The notes below the pieces were generated by a model. The model ran no database searches. It worked only from the letters and a program-made list of their open reading frames with translations, and was not told where the DNA came from. This document shows, piece after piece, positions 1 through 8,746 of a stretch of 23,365 nt of DNA. Position 1 is the first letter of the stretch, and each line of letters opens with the position of its first letter. This stretch comes from a virus, in IMG/VR virus record IMGVR_UViG_3300028284_000032, positions 1 to 23,365 of that record; one strand, given 5' to 3'. A program made the position numbers and the translations under genes.

Positions 1-166
1 TTTCTCTTTTTTCTGCTAGCTTGGCCTGCTTTTTTGCAAGCTCTTTTTGCTCGGCAACTTCTTGCTGAACTATACCTCCGAAAGCACCTGCTACTGTTCT
101 TTGTAAATTAGCAAATGCTTGCCCGGATTGAGTATCTACGTTTTGTTGTGGGTTTCTATAACTCAT
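1..166 (-). CDS. Internal virion (ejection) protein, N-terminal fragment
   Basis: This is the first 55 codons of a gene that runs off the left edge of the window. It begins at an ATG preceded by a pure A/T leader (TTAAATAAAAAAAA). The visible protein starts MSYRNPQQNVDTQSGQAF, followed by a small glycine/alanine segment and then a strongly charged, Lys/Glu/Ala/Gln-rich helix (about residues 35-55) that looks like the start of a coiled coil. It is the last gene of the tail cluster seen here, directly after another Ala/Gln-rich internal virion-like protein. In podoviruses this position usually holds large proteins packaged in the head and ejected with the DNA. The role is inferred from position and composition, since most of the protein is outside the window. 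Confidence 0.6.
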   Translation of the reverse strand, partial: MSYRNPQQNVDTQSGQAFANLQRTVAGAFGGIVQQEVAEQKELAKKQAKLAEKRE

Positions 167-183
167 TTTTTTTTATTTAATTA

Positions 184-930
184 CTACCTAAACGACCCAA
201 AATGAACATTATCCATCCATGCCGGAAAAGGTGACGGTGGCGTAGTTGGAGTTGGGTTAAAAGCACCTGCTTGATACATTCCTCCAACAGTTGAAGCAAT
301 TCCACCCACAGCACCGGTGATAGCGTTTGTTCTATCGGCTGATGCTTGCATTCCTCTAGCTTCTGCTCCTTGTATTTGAGCTGACAACCTATCCATTTGA
401 GCTAGATCTCTATTTTCTTGTTCTCTATACATAAATTCAGATCCTTTAGCTTCAGCATTTTGTATTCTTTGTTTTTCAGCCATTATCATTTGCTGTTGTT
501 GCTGTTTACCTTGAGCTCTAAGGTTTTCGTTTCTAGCCTCTTGCTGCTCAATGTTTGCTGAAATCCCTTTTTTAGATTGTAAAGCAGCTTGAGCTAAAGC
601 AGTTGCACCACCTGCACTAGCACCTGTAGCGGCTATAGTGTCTAGCGTATTCGCTAAAGATACATCAGCTTGCTCAGCTTGCATCTCCGCTGCTTGAGTG
701 GCTACACCTAAGTTTTCGTAAGGGTTTTGAATAGTGCCAGACAAATCTTCCATATTTTCATAAGGATTAATAATTGCTTGTCTATTGTCTTCTAAGCTTT
801 GCAACTTCTTAGCTGCGTCTCGTTTTTGGTTAGCTGCAGCCGCTTGTCTTCTTTTAGCTGCTGAAGCTCCAAACAAACCTGTTAAAGCTTGAATACCTCC
901 TGTTATGAGGCCTGCTGTCATTAATGGCAT
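184..930 (-). CDS. Putative internal virion / DNA ejection protein (T7 gp14-like)
   Basis: This 248-aa protein opens with a hydrophobic, glycine/alanine-rich stretch (residues 4-26) that could be a membrane-inserting helix. A long Ala/Gln/Glu-rich helical region follows (about 27-200) with a QQQQQ run near 143-147. Then come a second Gly/Ala hydrophobic segment (203-222) and a proline-rich tail. An NPYEN motif occurs twice (residues 55-59 and 69-73). This layout is like that of small podoviral ejection proteins such as T7 gp14, which form a channel in the outer membrane. The gene sits after the tail proteins and before another ejection-like gene, as expected for that role. The ATG follows an A/T-only leader. 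Function is inferred from architecture and position, not from a clear family match. Confidence 0.6.
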   Translation of the reverse strand: MPLMTAGLITGGIQALTGLFGASAAKRRQAAAANQKRDAAKKLQSLEDNRQAIINPYENMEDLSGTIQNPYENLGVATQAAEMQAEQADVSLANTLDTIAATGASAGGATALAQAALQSKKGISANIEQQEARNENLRAQGKQQQQQMIMAEKQRIQNAEAKGSEFMYREQENRDLAQMDRLSAQIQGAEARGMQASADRTNAITGAVGGIASTVGGMYQAGAFNPTPTTPPSPFPAWMDNVHFGSFR

Positions 931-949
931 AGTTTTATATTTTTATATT

Positions 950-2347
950 TTAATAAGATGATTCAACATAGTTAGATGAAACCGCAAAGAGCTCTTTAGA
1001 TCCACCCGGATTCGTAGTTTCGTCTGTGGATACTTTTACTGTCGCAAAGTAACCCTTGACACCTGTCATGTCACTACCCCATAAAACTTCTCCAGCTTTT
1101 ACACCAGAGCTATTAACTAGGTTAGCGTGGTACTTATTTTCTTTTTTATCAAAACCTACTCTATAAGTTACACCGCTTTCTATATAAGATCCTTCATCAT
1201 AACTGTAAACGATATTAGTAGTATCTCCAGTATCCATAGCGAAACTATCTACTTTCCAACCATTACTACCTTCGTAGTTTATAGTTTTAAACACTTTAGA
1301 GGAGCTAACGTTTGGGTTGAAGATAAATTCAATATAACTTTTAGTTTTATCATAATTTGTTTCTCCATAAAAGCTACCTCTATTGACAGTGTTATCGTAA
1401 TGTTTCCATATCTCACCGTCTTTTAAACTATAAAAAGATCCTCTAACGCTAAAAAGTTGATCAGGTTTGTATGAATAAAAACTAGGAAAACCTTTGACGC
1501 TTTCATCAAATGACAATGTTTTATAGTAATCAGAATTGTACACTGCAGAAAGTTGAGTTGATAAAACATATTGCTTATTATAAGTGTCCCATCCTCCTGT
1601 TACTACTCCACTTATATTGTTTATGTCTATATAAGAAAACTCATCTCTAAAATAGTCATTCATACCGTAGTTAGATATCTCAGTCAAACCATCCATTGAT
1701 AATCTTAATACTGCGTTTCTGTCTCTATCTGTAAAGTACTTTCTATAGCCGTAAGCAGCAAAACTACCTGGGTCTCTACTTATACCAAAATTACCAGCGT
1801 AAGGTTGTATTGTACCTATCGTCGTATTTATGTTAGTTACGCTACCGCCTCCTTCAGCAGTGTATATAGCGTCTTTATCTATTAGAGCTCTAGAAACCTT
1901 AGCTTCTTGAAAAATAACTAAATTAGTATCTTCAGCATATAGCTTTTGTATACTACCATTAGCAGGATCTGCCGACTTAGTTATCTCTTCAGCTACAGAA
2001 AAAACATTTGTATTGTTTATACCTGTTCTGGAATTAAATATACCTGAGTATATTAACGAGTTAGGTCTACGGAAGCCATTAGGTTCATCTTCAGCTATAT
2101 ATGCTCTAACACCGTAGTCAACGTTTGTATTGTTATAACCACCTCTTATTCTTGATTCTTCTACAACCCAGTTATTACCAGTGTCAGAGATATCACTACT
2201 TGGAATTACAGGGTAACCACCACCTACAGATGAAGGCACGCCAAACGAGCCATTCCAAGCCGGTGTTTGATCAGGATCTGCTATTACTTCGTTTGTCTTT
2301 CTTAACAAAAAAGTATTAAAATATTTTACTTCTATAACTGCTCCCAT
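950..2347 (-). CDS. Tail structural protein
   Basis: This 465-aa protein is rich in Tyr, Asn, Ser and Gly, with alternating beta-strand-like patterns throughout and no membrane segment or signal peptide. The N-terminus (VIEVKYFNTFLLRK) is followed by a Gly/Pro/Ser-rich loop around residues 30-50. The long middle part (SGIFNSRTGINNTNVF at about 101-116, then many YDN-type repeats) suggests a beta-propeller or beta-sandwich fold. It lies 27 bp after the large nozzle gene, so it is probably part of the tail tip or a ring attached to it. I recognise this kind of protein from tail clusters of Bacteroidota podoviruses but cannot name a solved counterpart. It could also carry receptor-binding activity. 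Confidence 0.6.
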   Translation of the reverse strand: MGAVIEVKYFNTFLLRKTNEVIADPDQTPAWNGSFGVPSSVGGGYPVIPSSDISDTGNNWVVEESRIRGGYNNTNVDYGVRAYIAEDEPNGFRRPNSLIYSGIFNSRTGINNTNVFSVAEEITKSADPANGSIQKLYAEDTNLVIFQEAKVSRALIDKDAIYTAEGGGSVTNINTTIGTIQPYAGNFGISRDPGSFAAYGYRKYFTDRDRNAVLRLSMDGLTEISNYGMNDYFRDEFSYIDINNISGVVTGGWDTYNKQYVLSTQLSAVYNSDYYKTLSFDESVKGFPSFYSYKPDQLFSVRGSFYSLKDGEIWKHYDNTVNRGSFYGETNYDKTKSYIEFIFNPNVSSSKVFKTINYEGSNGWKVDSFAMDTGDTTNIVYSYDEGSYIESGVTYRVGFDKKENKYHANLVNSSGVKAGEVLWGSDMTGVKGYFATVKVSTDETTNPGGSKELFAVSSNYVESSY

Positions 2348-2374
2348 ATAATTATTACTTATTTTTAGTTTTTA

Positions 2375-5300
2375 TTACACTATCTCAAAAGTGTAACCAC
2401 TTGTATTTACAAGCACAAAATTGACCGAGCCTTGGTATCCTGCTAGTAAACACTCTTTTGCTTGATTTATAGCTGTACTTTCAGAGGCTTTAAATATCCA
2501 TTTATTAGGCGACATAGGACATCCTGTTTTTGCGCTGTTTGTATAATCTAAGTCTACATCAAGTGATAGCCCAGCTAAATTACTCCAAGTGTCAAGATAA
2601 GCGTAGTAACCAGATTTGTTTGGATCTGTAGAGTCAACAGCGTTTATTAGAGTAAAGTAATATGTTGTTCCGGTAACTGTAAAATCATATTGTCTAACAT
2701 AGTTAACTCGTATGGAGCTATTTATTGTCACAATGATTTCATCAAAAAGACCACCAGCGTCTTCAGCTCTTAAAGTAACTGTGTAAACATCTGATGGTAG
2801 AATACCAACAAGATCATTTAATAGGTTACATGTAGATAATCTTTCAGTATTTGAAAAGTCTACACTAAAGTAGTTGACAGTGCCAGCATTTGCGCCTGAC
2901 TGTGAATGTATAAACCAATTTATTTCCTCACCTCTATGAGGATTATCTGCGCTAGCTCCATTAGTAGCTGTCAATGTTGTCAGTATAGAATCAAACCCAT
3001 CTGTGTCTATGGATAGTGTTCCTGTTGGTGTCATCACTGGTACTACATTACTTAAATTTATTTGTTTTTCTATTACATTAACAACACCGTCTATAACAGC
3101 TGTAAACGTGAAATTCCAAACTCTTAAACCTTGATCGCTGCCATAAAAAACGTTGTCAACAAAATCGCTGGTTACTTTTATATTATAAAAACCAGGTAAA
3201 AGAACAGGATCTACTTCATATAATTCAAAATAAATAGAAACGTCCAACGGTGTTGTCTGTGTTGTGAAAACAGAATCTAAATTAAAGCTATCTATGTTTG
3301 CTACTGGTATATTCGCACCAACAGAATCTACTAATGTAAAGCTAGCGCTCGACACGTTGTCGTCAATGATTAAAGACTCATCGAAACCAGAATCATTGTA
3401 AGAACTAGAAAACCCAGTAACTAAGTTCCCACTACCAGCAGCTAAAACGTTTATATCGTTTATAACTCCAGAGGTAGATGTCTCCCAAAATATATCTAAT
3501 CTAGATTCTTCTGGAGCAGTTTCTAAAACAACTAAGTTGCTCATGGTAGAAAATCCTCCATCTAAACTATCATATACTATTCCAAACTGTAGATCAGAGT
3601 CTTGTGAAGTTATAATTGAAGACAAGAGTGGGTTAGAAGTGCTATTCTGAAACATACTTAATTCAGCTATACTTCCTCCAGGCCAAGTTGTATTATCGGA
3701 TCTATCTACACCGAAAGTTTCGTACATGTCCTGTATTTTTGGGGACGTGAAAAAAGTTTTACCAGGATAAAATTGGCTATTATCTCCTCCTTCGTTTAAG
3801 GCTAACCTATTGTCTATATTAACTCTACCATATAGTTTTACAGAACTTCTAAATTGCTTCTGCAATGGACCTACTTCGGATAAATCTCTAGGAACCTTGT
3901 TTATGTTGTCACTCTGCAGAGATATATAAGTATAGTTAAGATCTTCACTGCTGTCAAAAGGATTACCCTTAACAGCTCCACAAGCGTATACGTTGTAGTA
4001 ATCTTGTTGAGTTTGTTTAACAACAACTTTATAAGAATACCATCCGTTTGGATTGTAATTAATAGAGCTCGTGTCATTATTATACAATCCTGTTGAGCTA
4101 CCTGGTATTGGGTCGTTTAGTAAAATTTTTATAGAGTTTCCTTTCCACGAGTCTATATTAACGCCTATCTCTTCGTTTATGTATGGTGAGTATAATGTGG
4201 AACCCGTATATGTAGTTGTTCCAACCGTTATAGATCTTTCGTTGTTTGAAAGTATAACAGAAGATTGTCTACCAAATCTGTCAGCTAATACAAACCCTGC
4301 TTGATAGTTTCTATTTGTTTTTAAACTACTGCTAGGATACTCAACAACACTAGTCCTATTTTTGTTTTCAGTTATATCGAAATCAAATTTTTCTGTAGCG
4401 GTAACGTTGTAGTTTATAAACTGTGGTGGAGTAGGCTTGTTTAAATAGTTTCCATAAACAATTCTATTACTTATAACTTCTTGAGAAAAAGCTTTTACCG
4501 GAACCTTGTCATATACTCTAGTTATTTCTTTTCCAGGTAAAGTTTTATAAGGTTTTTTTGCTTGATAATCATAATCTAAAACTGTACTTGTTCCTGTGAA
4601 GTTTTGATCTATTTTTATTGTTTCTATAACCTGAAGAGCTAGTCCATCAGATTCTTTATATATTATATCTATTTCGTCTACGTGAAGACTACTTTTTAAA
4701 GTTCCTTTAGAGTAAGGTAGTGGCACTTGTAAGTGGATATTATTAACTTTGTTTTCCATAAAAGCCACAACAGTAGATGATATTGCTTCGTTTTCATCTC
4801 CAGAAACACCCGCTCCAGGACCAGTTTCAACCACCTCAGTATTTAAAAAGTATCCATCTTGCTTAGGTATAAAACAAGGTTGCGTAAATGGAGCTATTAA
4901 AGAGTACTCTCCATCATCAAACTTAAACCTATAGCTGAATCTAATAAACTTGTCTTCTAAAAAAGCAATATCACCAGAGTAATCAGATTCGTAGTATGGA
5001 TTAATGTTGAAAACCAATTCAGTAGATGAACCAACTAAGGGTATGCTTACGTTCCCAGTGAGAGTTAATGTAGGATCAACATAAGTGTCGACAGTTTGAT
5101 TTGTATCTACTATTGCTCCTTGTTGATCAATGTATCCTACAGTAAAGCCACTTTTTAACTCATTAGGAAATGTAGGTATAGAAAGGTTTTGTATATTAAA
5201 AGAAGATGAATTTGTCACGGCAGAGCTCACACTAGCAGATCCTCCATTAGGTAAGCTTTTGCTAACAACATCCTTCATTGTTGTTTCATATTCTCCAGTA

Positions 5301-5857
5301 GCTATATCGCTTTCCTTAAACAACTCTATGCTTTGGAAAGGATAGTATTTAGCTACAGATATTTGATCTTCGTTAGTGTAGTAACCAAGAGTTTTTTGTA
5401 CATTTATCTTTCTTGGCTGATTTCTATTATCTGTCCAAAACAACAAGTCCTCTAAAAGGTTTACACCAAAAATAAGGTTTGATTTACTAAAGTTTAAAAA
5501 AGCACCTTCAACTAATTTAGTCGCTGTGTCAGTGGCAATGCTGTATCTATATATAAAATGATTTGAACCAGCACCTGTAGGTACATAACTATCGCCAGTG
5601 TTGTCCGTTAAAAATACATAAACCGTGCTACTTGAATCATCTGCAAAATAACCTATAGAAGAAACATCTGGAATGTCCTGTGTTAAATCTGCTATTTTAA
5701 TGTTACCTAATATGTTCTCTAAAGAGCCAACATCTGATCCTTCTGATTTACTAACCTGAGCGTTTTGCGCATGCCTATATTCTCCAGACGGTAATAATCT
5801 ACCGTCGAGATCTTTATTCATTTTGGATCTTATGAACGCATTTTTAACTTCTGCCAT
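2375..5857 (-). CDS. Large tail nozzle/tubular protein (crAss-like muzzle, T7 gp12 / P22 gp10 type)
   Basis: At 1160 aa this is the largest gene in the window. Its N-terminus carries the hallmark pattern SKMNKDLDGRLLPSGEYR (residues 11-28), then AQNAQVSKSEGSDVGSLEN (30-48). I associate this pattern with the beta-propeller nozzle proteins that close podoviral tails, including those of Bacteroidota phages. The next 850 or so residues are beta-rich with many Tyr/Asn/Ser turns. Roughly residues 940-1045 read like an Ig- or cadherin-type domain, with a GTLSIDTDGFDS start and a YTVTLRAEDAGG strand pair. A further beta domain (about 1050-1160) with two or three Cys closes the protein. It follows the two neck genes and precedes another tail gene. 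The nozzle role is well supported by the motif; the adhesive role of the C-terminal domains is inferred. Confidence 0.72.
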   Translation of the reverse strand: MAEVKNAFIRSKMNKDLDGRLLPSGEYRHAQNAQVSKSEGSDVGSLENILGNIKIADLTQDIPDVSSIGYFADDSSSTVYVFLTDNTGDSYVPTGAGSNHFIYRYSIATDTATKLVEGAFLNFSKSNLIFGVNLLEDLLFWTDNRNQPRKINVQKTLGYYTNEDQISVAKYYPFQSIELFKESDIATGEYETTMKDVVSKSLPNGGSASVSSAVTNSSSFNIQNLSIPTFPNELKSGFTVGYIDQQGAIVDTNQTVDTYVDPTLTLTGNVSIPLVGSSTELVFNINPYYESDYSGDIAFLEDKFIRFSYRFKFDDGEYSLIAPFTQPCFIPKQDGYFLNTEVVETGPGAGVSGDENEAISSTVVAFMENKVNNIHLQVPLPYSKGTLKSSLHVDEIDIIYKESDGLALQVIETIKIDQNFTGTSTVLDYDYQAKKPYKTLPGKEITRVYDKVPVKAFSQEVISNRIVYGNYLNKPTPPQFINYNVTATEKFDFDITENKNRTSVVEYPSSSLKTNRNYQAGFVLADRFGRQSSVILSNNERSITVGTTTYTGSTLYSPYINEEIGVNIDSWKGNSIKILLNDPIPGSSTGLYNNDTSSINYNPNGWYSYKVVVKQTQQDYYNVYACGAVKGNPFDSSEDLNYTYISLQSDNINKVPRDLSEVGPLQKQFRSSVKLYGRVNIDNRLALNEGGDNSQFYPGKTFFTSPKIQDMYETFGVDRSDNTTWPGGSIAELSMFQNSTSNPLLSSIITSQDSDLQFGIVYDSLDGGFSTMSNLVVLETAPEESRLDIFWETSTSGVINDINVLAAGSGNLVTGFSSSYNDSGFDESLIIDDNVSSASFTLVDSVGANIPVANIDSFNLDSVFTTQTTPLDVSIYFELYEVDPVLLPGFYNIKVTSDFVDNVFYGSDQGLRVWNFTFTAVIDGVVNVIEKQINLSNVVPVMTPTGTLSIDTDGFDSILTTLTATNGASADNPHRGEEINWFIHSQSGANAGTVNYFSVDFSNTERLSTCNLLNDLVGILPSDVYTVTLRAEDAGGLFDEIIVTINSSIRVNYVRQYDFTVTGTTYYFTLINAVDSTDPNKSGYYAYLDTWSNLAGLSLDVDLDYTNSAKTGCPMSPNKWIFKASESTAINQAKECLLAGYQGSVNFVLVNTSGYTFEIV

Positions 5858-5862
5858 TTATT

Positions 5863-7068
5863 TTAGTGTTTTAACCATTTAGACTTACCTCTCATAACTT
5901 GAACAAACTCGTTAAGTTTAATGTTAGATAGTCTTAATTTAGCATTTCTAAGCTTAGCGCTTTTTTCTCTTTTTAATCTATTTACAACGTATTCAGGTTG
6001 GTTTATTCTAGAAGCTATAATAGCGTGGCTTATATAAGCGTACATCGCTTCTTCAGCTAGCTTTGGTACTCTAGTATCCATTCCTGTAGAAAGCCCGTCA
6101 GATATGTACTCTAGTATTATTATTCTATTCACCAAGTCAGAAGAAAAAGAAAACTTACCCTCTCTATCGTTTATAGTAAAATAACCGTTAATATTTGCGT
6201 TCTGTGGATCAAGACCATACAATTGGCCAACGCCATAAGATTGCTCTCCGTATAATAGGTCCCAGCTAAAGTCACCGTTATCTATAACGTCTCTTCTGTT
6301 CTTTAAAGCGTTATTACTCCATCTGTCTTCTGTTATAGACGTACCGTCAACGTTGTCTCCGAAGTTGTCCTGCATCGGTTGTCCGTTGTCTGACTGTAAT
6401 GGTATAGCTCCAGGGTTCGTAGTCATAGATGTAGGTGTCATAACGTGTTTAACACCTTGATCATCAATCCAATTCATACTAACGTAGTTAACGTAGTCTT
6501 GTGGAATAGGTAGACTAAGACTGTGAGGTATCGTGAGTTCTTGAGAGTTTACACTTCGTAATGTATCATAACTAAACTCTTGCATTGCTCTCTTAGCGTG
6601 AAAAATAATATCTGTACGTTTAGCGCTTGGAATTAATTTACCAGCACCAACGTAAGCAACTATAAAGTTATTTATAATATCATTTAGTTTCGTGTAAGCG
6701 TATGAGCCATAATTCTTTTCAACGGTTTCACCAACAGCTTTTTCAGCGTATGTGTTTCCATAATTACCTCCATCCAGTCTCTTTAGTTGAGCTACTATAT
6801 AAAGGTTGTTAACTGGAGCATCTGTATATGTTATAGTATTTCCAGAAACAGTATAACCTGTAGTAACTTCACTCCAGCTACCTGGAAGACCATTAGAGCT
6901 ACTATATAGTTTAAAGTTATTGTTTGCGTAGTTTATATCAGAACCTGAAGCAGCGTACCACTCTAGATCGGTATTGAAAGTTGTAGTAAAAGAAACTGTA
7001 GTACCGTCACCTCTAAAACCTTGAGCACCTTCGTAGTATTGTCTATTGTTTTCAGTTATTAATGACAT
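5863..7068 (-). CDS. Neck / head-to-tail connector protein
   Basis: This 401-aa protein has a beta-rich N-terminal domain (about residues 10-110, GAQGFRGDGTTVSFTT). A helical segment follows (120-180), then a mixed region containing SLPIPQDYVNYVSMNWID (about 192-210) and TINDREGKFSFS (about 297-308). The C-terminus is strongly basic (RLKREKSAKLRNAKLRLS). The last part has the pattern of a helical bundle and ends in a Lys/Arg-rich tail that could contact DNA or the portal. It lies between a smaller neck protein and the large nozzle gene, 3 bp from the former. That order is normal for podoviral adaptor and ring proteins. The family looks familiar from Bacteroidota phages, but the exact ring it forms cannot be told from sequence. 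Confidence 0.62.
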   Translation of the reverse strand: MSLITENNRQYYEGAQGFRGDGTTVSFTTTFNTDLEWYAASGSDINYANNNFKLYSSSNGLPGSWSEVTTGYTVSGNTITYTDAPVNNLYIVAQLKRLDGGNYGNTYAEKAVGETVEKNYGSYAYTKLNDIINNFIVAYVGAGKLIPSAKRTDIIFHAKRAMQEFSYDTLRSVNSQELTIPHSLSLPIPQDYVNYVSMNWIDDQGVKHVMTPTSMTTNPGAIPLQSDNGQPMQDNFGDNVDGTSITEDRWSNNALKNRRDVIDNGDFSWDLLYGEQSYGVGQLYGLDPQNANINGYFTINDREGKFSFSSDLVNRIIILEYISDGLSTGMDTRVPKLAEEAMYAYISHAIIASRINQPEYVVNRLKREKSAKLRNAKLRLSNIKLNEFVQVMRGKSKWLKH

Positions 7069-7071
7069 CTA

Positions 7072-7833
7072 TTAGCTTTTTTTATTGTTTTCGTTTTGTT
7101 GTATTTCAGAAGCAGCAACTTGTATAACCTGTGGGTCTCTAATAATAACTCCAGAGTAAAATAAAATTCTAGTTATAACGTTAACTTGCTCGCCGGTGTT
7201 CAACTCAAAGTTTTGAGAATCTGCAGACGAATAAACATATTGACCTAAGTTACCTGGGTTGTAACCCCAAATTACATTCTTTGGTTTTCTTAAGAAACTA
7301 ATGCTAACTTCTGATTGTATAGAAGAAGGGCTAACTGTTAGTTTACCACTCTCGTATAAGTATGTTGGAAAGTCTTTTGTTGATGCCGTTAAAGGAGATT
7401 GCTGTATGTTGTAGAATTCGTTACGAGCTAATCTTTGTATTTCTGTTGGAAACCCTGTCAAAGGCGTGTATAGCACCGTGCCTAGACTGTGGAAAGCTAC
7501 TTGAGAGCCAGAAGGTTCTGAGCCGTCGTAGATAACCGTACCGCCTCCAGCTTCTATTACGGGAAAATTAAACTTGCTTCCACTGTATACACAAGTTCCT
7601 GAAGTTTTAAATGGTGAGAGTTTTTCATCGATACTCATTTGTCTGTCTGAGTAATCGTAATCTGATTGTGGCACTCGTAGTTGCTGGTTTAAATCATCGA
7701 AGTATTGCTCAAAAACATCTAACTGTACTTGAGTAGCTACCCTATTAAATTCATCAGGTGTCATATAACCCCTCTGTTCTTTGTTAAGTATTAACAGAAC
7801 TGTTTTGTATACTGTGTCTACGTTTATTGCCAT
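7072..7833 (-). CDS. Head-tail connector (ring/adaptor) protein
   Basis: This 253-aa protein starts with the pattern VDTVYKTVLLILNKEQRGYM, then TPDEFNRVATQVQLDVFEQYF (together residues 5-45). That pattern is typical of a family of small neck proteins found in phages of Bacteroidota: an N-terminal helical hairpin followed by a beta-rich core. The middle has Gly/Ser-rich beta strands (75-120), and the protein ends with a helix and a Lys/Asn/Gln-rich tail. It is followed after 3 bp by the second neck gene, so the two are probably co-translated and form adjacent rings below the portal. A UUCG-loop hairpin lies just upstream (7861-7882). The start ATG has the leader ACAAATATAAAAAATA. Confidence 0.65.
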   Translation of the reverse strand: MAINVDTVYKTVLLILNKEQRGYMTPDEFNRVATQVQLDVFEQYFDDLNQQLRVPQSDYDYSDRQMSIDEKLSPFKTSGTCVYSGSKFNFPVIEAGGGTVIYDGSEPSGSQVAFHSLGTVLYTPLTGFPTEIQRLARNEFYNIQQSPLTASTKDFPTYLYESGKLTVSPSSIQSEVSISFLRKPKNVIWGYNPGNLGQYVYSSADSQNFELNTGEQVNVITRILFYSGVIIRDPQVIQVAASEIQQNENNKKS

Positions 7834-7860
7834 TATTTTTTATATTTGTTATAATACAAA

Positions 7861-7882
7861 GGAGACCACCGAAGTGATCCCC
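7861..7882 (-). terminator. Hairpin with cUUCGg tetraloop between late genes
   Basis: On the minus strand this reads GGGGATCAC, TTCG, GTGGTCTCC. As RNA all nine positions can pair (two are G-U), and the loop is UUCG closed by C-G, the well known extra-stable tetraloop. It lies in the 68-bp gap between the stop of the 253-aa gene ending at 7902 and the start of the next gene at 7833. A weak U-rich stretch (TTTGTATTAT) follows it. It could be a partial terminator or a 3' end stabiliser. The structure is seen directly; the role is inferred. Confidence 0.55.
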
Positions 7883-7901
7883 ATTATATTAGTATTACAT
7901 G

Positions 7902-8663
7902 CTATTTAAGTTTTTTCTCTACAGATTTGAAGACTTCTACACCTTCATCTGTTTTGAAGTACGCTGCCATAGCTGAGTAAGGATTTTCATCGAAAGGAAC
8001 TGTCATTAGTTTCTTACCATTACTTGCCCAAGAAAACGATCTTTGATCTTGTGATAACTTAATAATCTTAGCTTCTACAGCTTTGATAGCAAAGTTTCTC
8101 AATTGTACGTTTTCATCTTTAGCGAGTTCTAAGAACAAAGCAGGATTCTGCCTCGCAAATAGCAGTAAATCTCTTTTAAGTTCCTTAGATGACATGTTAC
8201 TAACTCTAGATCCTAATTCTACTCTTAATATTGCTTCTGATTGGTCAACGTCCAGTGACATAGCAGCATTTAAAGCTTCAATTTGCATCTCCATAACATC
8301 TAACTCATCTTCAGCTTCTTCAACAGCGTCAAATTCAGTATATCTAACCCCTTTTAAAGGGTGATATAGTGATAAAAGTTTTTGTAATTGTTGATTTCTT
8401 TTTGGTACAAACAAAGATCCATCTCTAAATAAGATATGACCTAAAGTTACCTCTCCTTTTTGTTCATCTTTAAATGGTGATGACATATTAGTAGCGTATC
8501 TTAACTCTCTTTGTTCATTTGTTTCTTCGTCATAATAAAGCATAGGCGACTTTAAACTGTGCCTAGCTGGTATTCTTAACGTTAATGGTTGGTATGATCC
8601 TGTAACAAAATAGGTTCTATCTTTGATCTCCCACTTTTCATTTGCTTTTACTTTTGTTTTCAT
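7902..8663 (-). CDS. Conserved hypothetical protein downstream of the capsid gene
   Basis: This 253-aa protein has no function that I recognise. The first 110 residues look beta-rich and polar (TYFVTGSYQPLTLRIPARH at about 18-36). They are followed by a very acidic helical stretch (about residues 113-140, EEAEDELDVMEMQ), a long helix-rich region (140-215), and a short C-terminal helix ending in KKLK. It has no signal peptide or membrane segment. It sits directly after the major capsid gene and is bounded on both sides by RNA hairpins (8692-8727 before it, 7861-7882 after it), so its expression may be set apart from the capsid gene. A head decoration, head completion or assembly role is possible from position only. 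Its leader is almost the same as that of the scaffold-like gene. Confidence 0.6.
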   Translation of the reverse strand: MKTKVKANEKWEIKDRTYFVTGSYQPLTLRIPARHSLKSPMLYYDEETNEQRELRYATNMSSPFKDEQKGEVTLGHILFRDGSLFVPKRNQQLQKLLSLYHPLKGVRYTEFDAVEEAEDELDVMEMQIEALNAAMSLDVDQSEAILRVELGSRVSNMSSKELKRDLLLFARQNPALFLELAKDENVQLRNFAIKAVEAKIIKLSQDQRSFSWASNGKKLMTVPFDENPYSAMAAYFKTDEGVEVFKSVEKKLK

Positions 8664-8691
8664 GATATAATATAATTTAATAATTTAATAA

Positions 8692-8727
8692 GGGTAATAA
8701 TTACCCCCGTTGATGTAACGAGGGTAA
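8692..8727 (-). promoter_or_regulatory. Two overlapping, mutually exclusive hairpins after the capsid gene
   Basis: Hairpin 1 pairs 8701-8711 with 8717-8727 (11 bp including one G-U as minus-strand RNA, 5-nt loop). Hairpin 2 pairs 8692-8697 with 8701-8706 (6 bp, 3-nt loop). Both use bases 8701-8706, so only one can form at a time. They lie in the 83-bp gap between the capsid stop (8747) and the next start (8663), with no U-run after them. This could be a partial terminator, an attenuator, or a 3' end protector for abundant capsid mRNA. Pairing is seen in the sequence; function is inferred. Confidence 0.5.
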
Positions 8728-8746
8728 GAATTACATTAATATACTC

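Noticed and set aside
1127-1426. 99-aa plus-strand open frame opposite the 465-aa tail gene
   Set aside because: Phe/Ile/Ser-rich shadow of a Lys/Asn/Tyr-rich coding strand; no other plus-strand genes exist in the window.
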